Assembly (NCBI GenBank): GCA_035566895.1
Contig: DATMQA010000129.1
Span: 1 to 31,562 of the forward strand
Origin: DATMQA01 sp035566895
Lineage (GTDB): Bacteria > Verrucomicrobiota > Verrucomicrobiia > Limisphaerales > UBA8199
Direction of reading: 5' to 3'
DNA length: 31,562 nt
Shown here: positions 1-6,766 of the stretch, piece by piece
How the letters are laid out: each line of letters starts with the position of its first letter
Position numbering within the stretch: position 1 is the stretch's first letter
The notes under the pieces: model-generated
Database searches by the model: none
Told to the model about the DNA's origin: nothing
The model's input: only the letters and a program-made list of their open reading frames with translations
Program-made: the position numbers and the translations under genes

Positions 1-798
1 GGCTTTTCGTCCGGCCTCGATTTCGAGACCAGAATCATGGTCAAGGAAGACGCATCGAAACTGCTGCGCGAGGAGCTTTCTTCTCCGAAGTGGAAACCGC
101 AGGTCATCGCGATGAGCGGCGTAACCGATTGCTACCAGCCCATCGAACGGCGGCTCAAACTCACCCGTGGCTGCCTCGAAGTCCTGGCGGAATTCCGCAA
201 TCCGGTGGCCATTGTTACCAAGAATCTTCTGGTTACGCGGGATATCGATTTGCTCGCCACGTTGGCCAAACACAAGGCGGCGGCAGTTTACATCTCGCTC
301 ACAACCCTGGACCCGGAATTGCGGAAGGTGATGGAACCCCGCACTTCGCCTCCGGCTGGGCGTTTGGCCGCTATCGAAGCGCTTGCCAAAGCCGGCGTTC
401 CAGTGGGCGTGCTGTTGGCGCCCATGATTCCCGGTCTGACGGACCATGAGATTCCTTCCCTGGTCGAAGCTGCCGCCGGGGCCGGGGCGCGCACTGCTGG
501 TTACGTCATGCTGCGCTTGCCGCATGCGGTGGCGCCTTTATTTGAGCAGTGGCTGGCGACCCACTTTCCGGACCGGAAAGACAAGGTCCTGAATCGCGTT
601 CGCGCGATGCGTCAGGGCAAACTCAACGAATCAGCCTTCGGCAAGCGTATGCGTGGGGAAGGCATCTTCGCCGACCAGGTGGGCTCGTTATTCGAGGTGG
701 CTTGCCGCAAGCACAGCCTTGCGGAACGTCTTCCGGAACTTTCAACGGCCGCCTTTCGGCGCATTTCGAGAGGTCAACCTGAACTCGCCTTGGAATGA
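1..798 (+). CDS. PA0069-family radical SAM protein, 3' part
   Basis: The frame is open from base 1, so the gene begins before the window and about the C-terminal 265 residues are visible. The text around WKPQVIAMSGVTDCYQPIE matches the segment after the iron-sulfur cluster in the PA0069/Rv2578c-like radical SAM family. The motif PVAIVTKNLLVTRDIDLL is also typical, and the rest of the barrel follows. The CxxxCxxC motif that binds the 4Fe-4S cluster would lie upstream of the window and cannot be checked. The first in-frame ATG, at base 37, is therefore internal and not the start. Family members are thought to cleave SAM, but their substrate is unknown to me. The gene ends 52 bp before a metallophosphoesterase on the same strand, so the two may be co-transcribed. 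The family call is from recognition of conserved motifs. Confidence 0.82.
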   Translation, partial: GFSSGLDFETRIMVKEDASKLLREELSSPKWKPQVIAMSGVTDCYQPIERRLKLTRGCLEVLAEFRNPVAIVTKNLLVTRDIDLLATLAKHKAAAVYISLTTLDPELRKVMEPRTSPPAGRLAAIEALAKAGVPVGVLLAPMIPGLTDHEIPSLVEAAAGAGARTAGYVMLRLPHAVAPLFEQWLATHFPDRKDKVLNRVRAMRQGKLNESAFGKRMRGEGIFADQVGSLFEVACRKHSLAERLPELSTAAFRRISRGQPELALE

Positions 799-850
799 AG
801 GGAAGCTTGCGAAATTGACGCGCGAAGCCCAAGCCGATAAAAGTATTTAC

Positions 851-1756
851 ATGCCGATATATCTGCCCCCGCTCTCCCGGCGCCAATTTCTGGCCCGCTC
901 TCTTGCCGCTGCCGCAGGCCTTGCCCTCAGTCCCAACCTCCTGGCCGCCTCCAAACGCACCGACCCAAATGGCTGGGTTTTGCTGGCTGACACCCACCTG
1001 GATGCCGACCGCTCACTGGTTGCCCGCGCCGTCAACATGACGGAGCATTTCACGACTGTCGCGCGCGAATTGTTGGCCCTGCCCGGCCGGCCGGCCGGCG
1101 CTTTTCTCGTTGGCGATTGCGCTTATAACAGCGGCGAGAAAGGCGATTACGCGGTCGTGGCGGATTTACTGGCGCCAATCCGCCAGGATCAGGTCCCGGT
1201 TCATCTCGCATTGGGAAACCACGACAATCGCGAGCGCTTTTGGGAAGCCTTTGAAGAGGAAAAGGCGGCCAGACGGCCCTTGGCCGACAGACAAACCGGC
1301 CTTCTGCGCACACCCCGCGCGAACTGGTTTATTCTCGATTCACTTGAAACGACCCTTTCAACTCCTGGGCTGCTGGGCCACGATCAGTTGGCCTGGCTGG
1401 CCCAGGCGCTGGATGCAAACTCCAAAAAGCCCGCCATTGTTTTGATCCACCACAATCCCGGGCTCGACGGCAACATGGGCTTGAAGGACACACCCGCGCT
1501 GTACGATGTGATACGCCCGCGCAAACAGGTCAAGGCTTACATCTACGGCCATACTCACCACTGGAAAGTCGAGCAGGACCAAAGCGGCATTCACCTCATT
1601 AATTTGCCGCCGGTAGCCTATGTCTTTCAGCCAGGTGACCCTTCCGGCTGGGTGCATGCGACTTTGCAGCAAGATGGGTTGCGGCTCGAATTGCGGTGTG
1701 TCGACACCACTCACACAGCCCACGGCCAGGTCGTGGAACTAAAGTGGCGCGCATGA
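851..1756 (+). CDS. Tat-exported calcineurin-like metallophosphoesterase
   Basis: This encodes a 301-residue protein. The frame is open further upstream, but a start at 851 avoids a long overlap with the previous gene and places a twin-arginine signal at the N-terminus. That signal has SRRQFLARS near residues 9-17, then an Ala-rich hydrophobic stretch to about residue 33. The five metallophosphoesterase motifs appear in order: DTH at 47-49, GD at 88-89, GNHD at 122-125, HH at 200-201 and GHTHH at 233-237. These are the ligands of a two-metal centre, so hydrolysis of a phosphomono- or diester in the periplasm is expected. The substrate cannot be read from sequence. The length suits the CpdA/Icc-like branch. 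It may share a transcript with the radical SAM gene. Confidence 0.88.
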   Translation: MPIYLPPLSRRQFLARSLAAAAGLALSPNLLAASKRTDPNGWVLLADTHLDADRSLVARAVNMTEHFTTVARELLALPGRPAGAFLVGDCAYNSGEKGDYAVVADLLAPIRQDQVPVHLALGNHDNRERFWEAFEEEKAARRPLADRQTGLLRTPRANWFILDSLETTLSTPGLLGHDQLAWLAQALDANSKKPAIVLIHHNPGLDGNMGLKDTPALYDVIRPRKQVKAYIYGHTHHWKVEQDQSGIHLINLPPVAYVFQPGDPSGWVHATLQQDGLRLELRCVDTTHTAHGQVVELKWRA

Positions 1757-1820
1757 ATCACGATCCGTTAAAAGAAGGCAACACCTCGCCGGAATGCGCT
1801 TTTCAGTAAGGTGTTCCACA

Positions 1821-1855
1821 CTTCACGTTTCACGTTTCGCGGTTCACGTTTCAGA
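1821..1855. repeat. Heptamer tandem array, TTTCACG type
   Basis: Five consecutive 7-bp units are seen: CTTCACG, TTTCACG, TTTCGCG, GTTCACG and TTTCAGA. The array fills most of the 101-bp gap between two convergent genes. It lacks the dyad symmetry of a terminator. The same unit on the other strand (GTGAAAC) occurs just upstream of typA at 20075-20095. Confidence 0.85.
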
Positions 1856-1857
1856 CC

Positions 1858-3015
1858 TCACGGCTGATCGTTCCGACCGTGACCCCGCTCCCGTTCCTGT
1901 GCAGGAGGCGGGCCCGCACCTTTGCCGGGCGCTTCATGCGGAGGCGGACGCGATGGCAGAGGCGGGACTCCCTCACGCGGAAGCACAGGGACTTCGTTCC
2001 TGCCTCTTTCCCGGCCGGTCGGCGGCAAGATCGGTTGCGTTGGAACATCCGGCCGGCGCCGTTCCGGCACAGCTTGAGACGGAGTTACCGGGGCACGTGG
2101 CTGCTGCGGGACCACGTGCTCGGGAGTCCGTGAAGGCTGCCCAGGGGCTGGAGTTGGAGTTTTGGGCGCTTCACGATACATCCGCGGTTGCTCACGACCC
2201 GTGGGCGGCAATTGCGGTGACTCACGGTAGATACGTGGCTGTTCCCTGCCCGTTGTGGCAGGCGGCCGTTCCTGAACCGGCCGGGAGATGCCTCCCCTTT
2301 CCGCCGGCAAACGCCGAACGGTGTCCGGGACCGGTGTCTGGCTCACAATCTCGTGAATGGGCCGCGGAGTAAACCGGGCGCCGGTGGCCCGCTGGACTAT
2401 ATCCACCTTTGGCCCCTGGTTGATGACCACTCGCTGGCGAACGCCGCCGAAATCACGCGTTTCTCGAGTGAAATTGTTGATGACGGTGGTGTGCTGGATG
2501 ATGACCGGGTCATTCATCACGACTAACCCCGGCCGGATGTGCTCGTGAAAGTGCCCAACGCCAACGAAGACGAAAAGCGACGGGGCCAGCACGACGCCAC
2601 CGGGACCGCAGGGAGCCCAGCCGATATAATCCGGGCTTCCCCGCCAGGTGACCCAGGCGGGGGCCCACTCGGCACCCGGGATCCAAACCCACCCATAGGT
2701 TGGGTCCATTACCCAGGAACCGTAATGGTAACAAGCCCACGCCCACGGTTCATCGCTCACCCAGTACCAGCCGCAATCGGTCCATTCCCAGTGACCATTG
2801 CAATAAGGCCGCCAGCCGACGGCGACACCAACCGGCCGCCAGCAACGCCCATAGTGACCGACCTCGACCCAGGTGCCGCAAGGGGTCAGGGGTTCGTAAA
2901 AATCTACCGCGGAGTGAATTTCCAGGCCGGCGGAAAAGACTACCTCGCCCGTCGCGTCGGTCAGGCCCGCGCCCAAGCCAATAGTCAGAGCGGCCAATAG
3001 CATTCTCGTTCTCAT
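1858..3015 (-). CDS. DUF6600-type secreted protein with Pro-rich tail
   Basis: This 385-residue protein begins with a short signal peptide (MRTRMLLAALTIGLGAGL). Residues about 35-150 are a Trp/Tyr/Gly-rich domain with repeated motifs such as PCGTWVEVGHYGRCW, GHWEWTDCGWYWVSDEPW and YGWVWIPGAEWAPAWVTWR. These are the hallmark of DUF6600 (YXWGXW-like) proteins. A short linker follows, then a basic, proline-rich low-complexity tail from about residue 230 to the end with repeated units around PPTGREQPRMYRE. The location is probably the periplasm or cell surface. The biochemical role is not known, and the tail resembles a cell-wall- or polymer-interacting region. The gene is convergent with the metallophosphoesterase and stands alone. 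Confidence 0.82.
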   Translation of the reverse strand: MRTRMLLAALTIGLGAGLTDATGEVVFSAGLEIHSAVDFYEPLTPCGTWVEVGHYGRCWRPVGVAVGWRPYCNGHWEWTDCGWYWVSDEPWAWACYHYGSWVMDPTYGWVWIPGAEWAPAWVTWRGSPDYIGWAPCGPGGVVLAPSLFVFVGVGHFHEHIRPGLVVMNDPVIIQHTTVINNFTRETRDFGGVRQRVVINQGPKVDIVQRATGARFTPRPIHEIVSQTPVPDTVRRLPAERGGISRPVQERPPATTGREQPRIYRESPQLPPTGREQPRMYREAPKTPTPAPGQPSRTPEHVVPQQPRAPVTPSQAVPERRRPDVPTQPILPPTGRERGRNEVPVLPREGVPPLPSRPPPHEAPGKGAGPPPAQERERGHGRNDQP

Positions 3016-3134
3016 GAAGAGAATATCCTATGCGGCCGAGAGGCAAACACCGTAGGCGAATTACCCAGTCTTGAGGAAAATTGGCCTCCGCTTGCAGGGC
3101 GGGAGAGACAGCGCCCGTTCCGCGCTGCGAATCC

Positions 3135-3220
3135 TCACGGCAATTCAATCACGCGATAGAATCGATAAGCGTAATTGCTCGCGCCAGGATCGACCAGGTT
3201 GAACACATTGGCCGTGAAAA
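3135..3220 (-). pseudogene. Remnant of a secreted protein C-terminal module
   Basis: Read on the minus strand, this stretch gives NVFNLVDPGASNYAYRFYRV followed by IELP and a TGA stop at 3135-3137. That closely matches the C-terminal end of the large secreted protein encoded just downstream on the plus strand, which ends TDPAAPNYPWRFYRLSVP. Nothing upstream on the minus strand resembles the rest of such a protein, because the plus-strand gene begins within 60 bp. It therefore looks like the last 25-30 codons of a deleted or rearranged gene. It could alternatively be the end of a very short, unrecognised ORF. Confidence 0.55.
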
Positions 3221-3270
3221 TCAGGGGCCTTTCAAAATCAGTGGAAAGTAGCGCAAATTGGTGCAAAGTA

Positions 3271-5646
3271 ATGCTGTTTATGGAAAGGTTCTCCTTACTC
3301 CTTGTCCCACTGGTCAGTTCCGCGTGGCTGGCAGGGTTTCGGGCGGCCGCACAACCGGCAAACGAGCCGCTGGAGAAATGCGTCGTCACTGACGGCATCG
3401 TTAATGCCGTGGCCAAAAACGGCAACGTGCTTTACCTCGGCGGCACTTTCGGTCAGGCCGGTGTGCGTACGGGCGGCGGTGTCCCCGTATCCATCGTGAG
3501 CGGCCTGGCTGAGGCGGTGTTTCCAAGTGTGAATGGCGCTGTTTACGCCGCAATCTCTGACGGGCAGGGCGGCTGGTACGTCGGCGGAAGCTTTTCGGTA
3601 GTGGGAGGTTTTATCCGAACGAATCTGGCCCATATCAAGAGCGACCGGACGGTCGATCCAAACTTCTCTCCTGCACCGAGCGGCGGTTACGTGTTAACGC
3701 TGGCGCTCTCGGCCGGGACCGTCTATGTGGGCGGCACGTTTACTAACGCCAATGGGCAGACACGCAGCTACGCCGCCGCCTTTGACAGCTCGACCGCGAC
3801 CCTGAACAATTGGAACCCAAACCTTAACGGCACCGTCCGGTCCATCGTGGTGTACGGGACCAATGTCTATCTCGGCGGCGAATATACGTCCGCGGGCGGC
3901 CAGACACGCAATCGTCTCGCCGCAGTGGACCAGGCGACCGGCCAGCTCACCGCCTGGAACCCCAACGCCAGCGATATTATCGAGACCATGGTCCTTTCCG
4001 CAGGGCACCTTTACGTCGGCGGCTATTTCGGCTCGATCATGTCGGCCACGCGGTCCCACGCTGCCGCTTTCGACCTTTCCACCGGCCTGCTGGACCCATG
4101 GGACCCAAACGTTAATGGGGCGGTCTTCGGCATGGCCGCCTCTGCGGGCACGATTTTTTTGGGCGGAAGCTTCAACATGGTGGGCACCAGTAACCGGCTA
4201 CTCATCGCTTCGGTGGATGCCGTTTCCGGCCTGGCGACGAGTTGGGACGCCAAAAATACGGGGACTTTTCAAAATGTTTTCGCGCTCTGTGTTCATAGCA
4301 ATGCGCTCTACGCTGGCGGCACCTTTAACAACCTCGGTGGCCAGCCCCGGATTGGGGCCGCCTCGCTCGACCTGACCACGGGCCACGCCAACTCCTGGGA
4401 TCCGAAGGTCAACTATGTCGTCAATACCTTCTGCGGCTCGGGCGCGTCGATTTATTTGGGAGGCAATTTCGGGGCGGTGGGCTGCGTCGCGCGCAGCAAC
4501 CTGGCGGCCTTCGACCTGCAGGCCGGCCAGGTCACCGCGTGGAACCCCGTAGTGATTGGCCGCGGCGGAAGCTCCTACCCGGTGCAAGCGCTGGCTATCG
4601 CCAGCAACCAGGTTTTCATCGGCGGTTTCTTCACCAACGTCGGGGGCGCCACCCGCACTAATCTAGCGTCGGTGGATTTGCAGACGGGGGCGGTGAGCAG
4701 TTGGGCGCCCAACCCGACGGCGACCATTGACGCGCTGGCGACCTGGAACGATCGGTTATTTGTCGGCGGCACGGCTTTCACCAACATCAGCGGACAGCCC
4801 CGAACAAATTTCGCCGAATATTATTTGGCGGACCTGACCCTGACGGCGTGGGACCCCCAGATTCGCTCCTTCGTCCAGGCCATGCTGGTGGATGGCGACA
4901 CGCTCTACGCCGGCGGCGCGTTCACGAGCGTCAGCGGCCTGGCGCAGCGCAAGATTGCGGCGTTTGACCTGACCACCGACACCTTAACCTCGTGGAACCC
5001 GAACATCACGACCGGCACGTATGTCGATGCGATCGCCAAATACGGCAACCAGATTTACCTGGGCGGCACCTTCAGTGTGGTCAACGGATTTAACCGCACC
5101 AACTTCGTCGCCGTGGATGCGGCTACGGGCAGCGTCCTGCCGCTGGTCGCTAACGCGGATTCCTTCGTCTATGCGGTGGCGGCGACCTCCAACCAGGTGT
5201 TCATCGGCGGCAACTTCGGCAGTATCAACGGCCAGAAGCGTTCGGAATTGGCATCCCTGGACGTCAATTCCGGAGCCCTGACCACATGGAACCCGGGTGC
5301 TGCCAGTGCGTTCGTAATCCAGATGAACATTTTGGATGGTGTGCTCTACGCGGGGGGAGCTTTCTTTAGAGTCGGGGGCGAAACCACCACCGGCCTGGCG
5401 GCCTTCCCGCTTTCGCTGGTGGGCGCGCCGGCCATCATCACCAACTCCATGCAACTGCTCTCCGGCGGCGCGGTGCAATTTCGCGTGCGCGCGCTAGGTG
5501 TTCCGCAAGCGACGGTGCAGGCGGGCACGAATTTAGCCGACTGGCAGCCGCTGCAAACGGTTCCGCTGGTCGCCGGTAACGGGGTCTTTACCGATCCTGC
5601 CGCTCCGAATTATCCGTGGCGCTTTTACCGCTTGAGCGTGCCGTGA
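3271..5646 (+). CDS. Large secreted 14-repeat propeller-like protein
   Basis: The protein has about 791 residues, with possible starts at 3271 (MLFMERFS) or 3280 (MERFS). Both give a signal peptide ending near FRAAAQ; no clear Shine-Dalgarno sequence decides between them. The body has about 14 units of roughly 50 residues. Each has a core like (V/I/L)YxGGxFTxxxGxxR, then LAAxD and TGxLxxWNPN. This resembles a beta-propeller or delta-60-type repeat, so an extracellular scaffold, adhesin or carbohydrate-binding role is an inference. The last 45 residues form the TNLADW ... PNYPWRFYRLSVP module seen in other secreted proteins here. No catalytic motif was seen. The frame is open upstream to 3175, but that extension has no signal peptide and covers the remnant on the other strand. 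Confidence 0.8.
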   Translation: MLFMERFSLLLVPLVSSAWLAGFRAAAQPANEPLEKCVVTDGIVNAVAKNGNVLYLGGTFGQAGVRTGGGVPVSIVSGLAEAVFPSVNGAVYAAISDGQGGWYVGGSFSVVGGFIRTNLAHIKSDRTVDPNFSPAPSGGYVLTLALSAGTVYVGGTFTNANGQTRSYAAAFDSSTATLNNWNPNLNGTVRSIVVYGTNVYLGGEYTSAGGQTRNRLAAVDQATGQLTAWNPNASDIIETMVLSAGHLYVGGYFGSIMSATRSHAAAFDLSTGLLDPWDPNVNGAVFGMAASAGTIFLGGSFNMVGTSNRLLIASVDAVSGLATSWDAKNTGTFQNVFALCVHSNALYAGGTFNNLGGQPRIGAASLDLTTGHANSWDPKVNYVVNTFCGSGASIYLGGNFGAVGCVARSNLAAFDLQAGQVTAWNPVVIGRGGSSYPVQALAIASNQVFIGGFFTNVGGATRTNLASVDLQTGAVSSWAPNPTATIDALATWNDRLFVGGTAFTNISGQPRTNFAEYYLADLTLTAWDPQIRSFVQAMLVDGDTLYAGGAFTSVSGLAQRKIAAFDLTTDTLTSWNPNITTGTYVDAIAKYGNQIYLGGTFSVVNGFNRTNFVAVDAATGSVLPLVANADSFVYAVAATSNQVFIGGNFGSINGQKRSELASLDVNSGALTTWNPGAASAFVIQMNILDGVLYAGGAFFRVGGETTTGLAAFPLSLVGAPAIITNSMQLLSGGAVQFRVRALGVPQATVQAGTNLADWQPLQTVPLVAGNGVFTDPAAPNYPWRFYRLSVP

Positions 5647-5755
5647 ACAGCGGCCTGCCAACAGGCGCGGGCAAGTTCTGATCAAAATTGCTCGCGGAGA
5701 AAGTCTAGCGCAGCCGGTTGCGAGCCAGCCGAGTGAATTGCCCGGTCGGCCTTTG

Positions 5756-6133
5756 TTACTGCATCGAGTGCAGCCCAATCATGTTGCCTTCGGTGTCTAC
5801 GAGCAAAGCGATGAACCCATATTGTCCAATGGAAAACTTATCGCGTTGGATTTTGCCGCCGTTTTTGGCAGCGCGGCTTGCCTCCACTGAGCAGTCACCG
5901 CAGGAGAAATATACAATTGTTCCTCCGATGCCGGAATCCTTGCCGCTCATTTTTACCAGGGCACCTGAGCACCCTGGGTTTTGGGGTTGCATCGCGAAAG
6001 CCCACATTTCCAGACCAGGACTTTCGAGGTGACTGAGAGTCACTTGAAATGTATTCTCATAGAAGGTTTTTGCCCGCTGCATGTCTTGAACGTAGATCTC
6101 GAACCAGCCGACCGGATTGCGCTTTGTGTCCAT
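5756..6133 (-). CDS. VOC family (glyoxalase/bleomycin-resistance fold) protein
   Basis: This 125-residue single-domain protein has the pattern of small VOC proteins. It opens with NPVGWFEIYVQDMQRAKTFY, has a central GGTIVYFSCGDCSVEASRA strand-helix unit, and ends GFIALLVDTEGNMIGLHSMQ. The length is normal for the group. These proteins form paired beta-alpha-beta-beta-beta modules and usually bind a metal or small ligand. No specific enzyme activity can be assigned. The gene is convergent with the propeller-like protein gene and has no operon partner. The ATG at 6133 begins MDTKRNPVGW and is the natural start. Confidence 0.85.
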   Translation of the reverse strand: MDTKRNPVGWFEIYVQDMQRAKTFYENTFQVTLSHLESPGLEMWAFAMQPQNPGCSGALVKMSGKDSGIGGTIVYFSCGDCSVEASRAAKNGGKIQRDKFSIGQYGFIALLVDTEGNMIGLHSMQ

Positions 6134-6278
6134 AATGGGCTTAAGGATAGCACGAATCTGATTTGTTGCACCAGGTGGCGCTGAACCCGCGGGTCATCGC
6201 CGGCTGGTTTCTACACCGTGGGATTTGGCGCGTCGCCGTCTTTGGAATGCTGCTTAAGCGCGGATCACGTCAATAATC

Positions 6279-6430
6279 CCTCGTGTTTACCGGCCTGTGA
6301 CGAGTTTCAAATTCACAAAACCTCGTGTTTACCGGGTTGTGACGGGTTGTGACGAGTTGTGACGGATAGTGTGACGGGTCGGAACCTCACAAAGCACCCG
6401 TATTTACCGAGTCTGTTACGATGTGACGAG
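6279..6430. repeat. Interspersed TGTGACG cluster with CTCGTGTTTACCGG direct repeat
   Basis: The word TGTGACG occurs six times, at about 6296, 6338, 6348, 6358, 6370 and 6422. Three of these copies are exactly 10 bp apart. CCTCGTGTTTACCGG occurs at 6279-6293 and 6321-6335, giving a 42-bp repeat. The cluster lies in the 633-bp non-coding stretch (6134-6766) upstream of the GH36 gene. An AT-rich tract with alternating TATATA follows at about 6444-6462. The arrangement could be an array of regulator sites or decayed tandem repeats. Confidence 0.7.
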
Positions 6431-6610
6431 TTTAAGGGGGATACTATATGCATATATATATTATGTGTCCCGTCCCGTAGTTCGTAGTCCCTTGCTCAGC
6501 CCGCAACCAACCGGACAACCCGAGGTCAACTGCAACTGCGACTAACTGCCACCAACTGCGAGATACTGCGACCACCCCCCCACCACAGGCACTCCAATGT
6601 CCACTTCGAA

Positions 6611-6640
6611 GGTTGCGGAAGGTTGCGGAAGGTTGCGGAA
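6611..6640. repeat. 10-bp tandem repeat GGTTGCGGAA x3 plus partial units
   Basis: Three perfect GGTTGCGGAA units are flanked by a partial unit on each side (CGAA before, GGTT after). The array sits about 125 bp upstream of the glycosidase start codon. The stretch before it, at about 6516-6575, contains degenerate copies of ACTGC at short spacing. The rest of 6134-6766 shows no convincing gene. Confidence 0.85.
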
Positions 6641-6766
6641 GGTTCCCTGGGCCACCTCGCCCGCCCGAAGCAGCACGACTACAGCAATTCCCGGCCAATC
6701 GCGTCCTGTAAATCTCACTTCGAAAGAACTCTTTGATGACGGAAGGCCGGTGGCTATCCTGCGCGC

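Noticed and set aside
653..850. Upstream extension of the metallophosphoesterase frame
   Set aside because: It overlaps the radical SAM gene by about 145 bp and would bury the twin-arginine signal inside the protein.
1753..1809. 18-codon ORF overlapping the metallophosphoesterase stop (ATGA)
   Set aside because: Too short, with no ribosome site and no recognisable sequence.
5656..5670. GCCTG-CCAA-CAGGC hairpin as a terminator after the propeller-like gene
   Set aside because: Only a 5-bp stem and no T-tract.
6608..6647. CRISPR-like array
   Set aside because: Direct 10-bp units have no spacers, and no cas genes are in the window.
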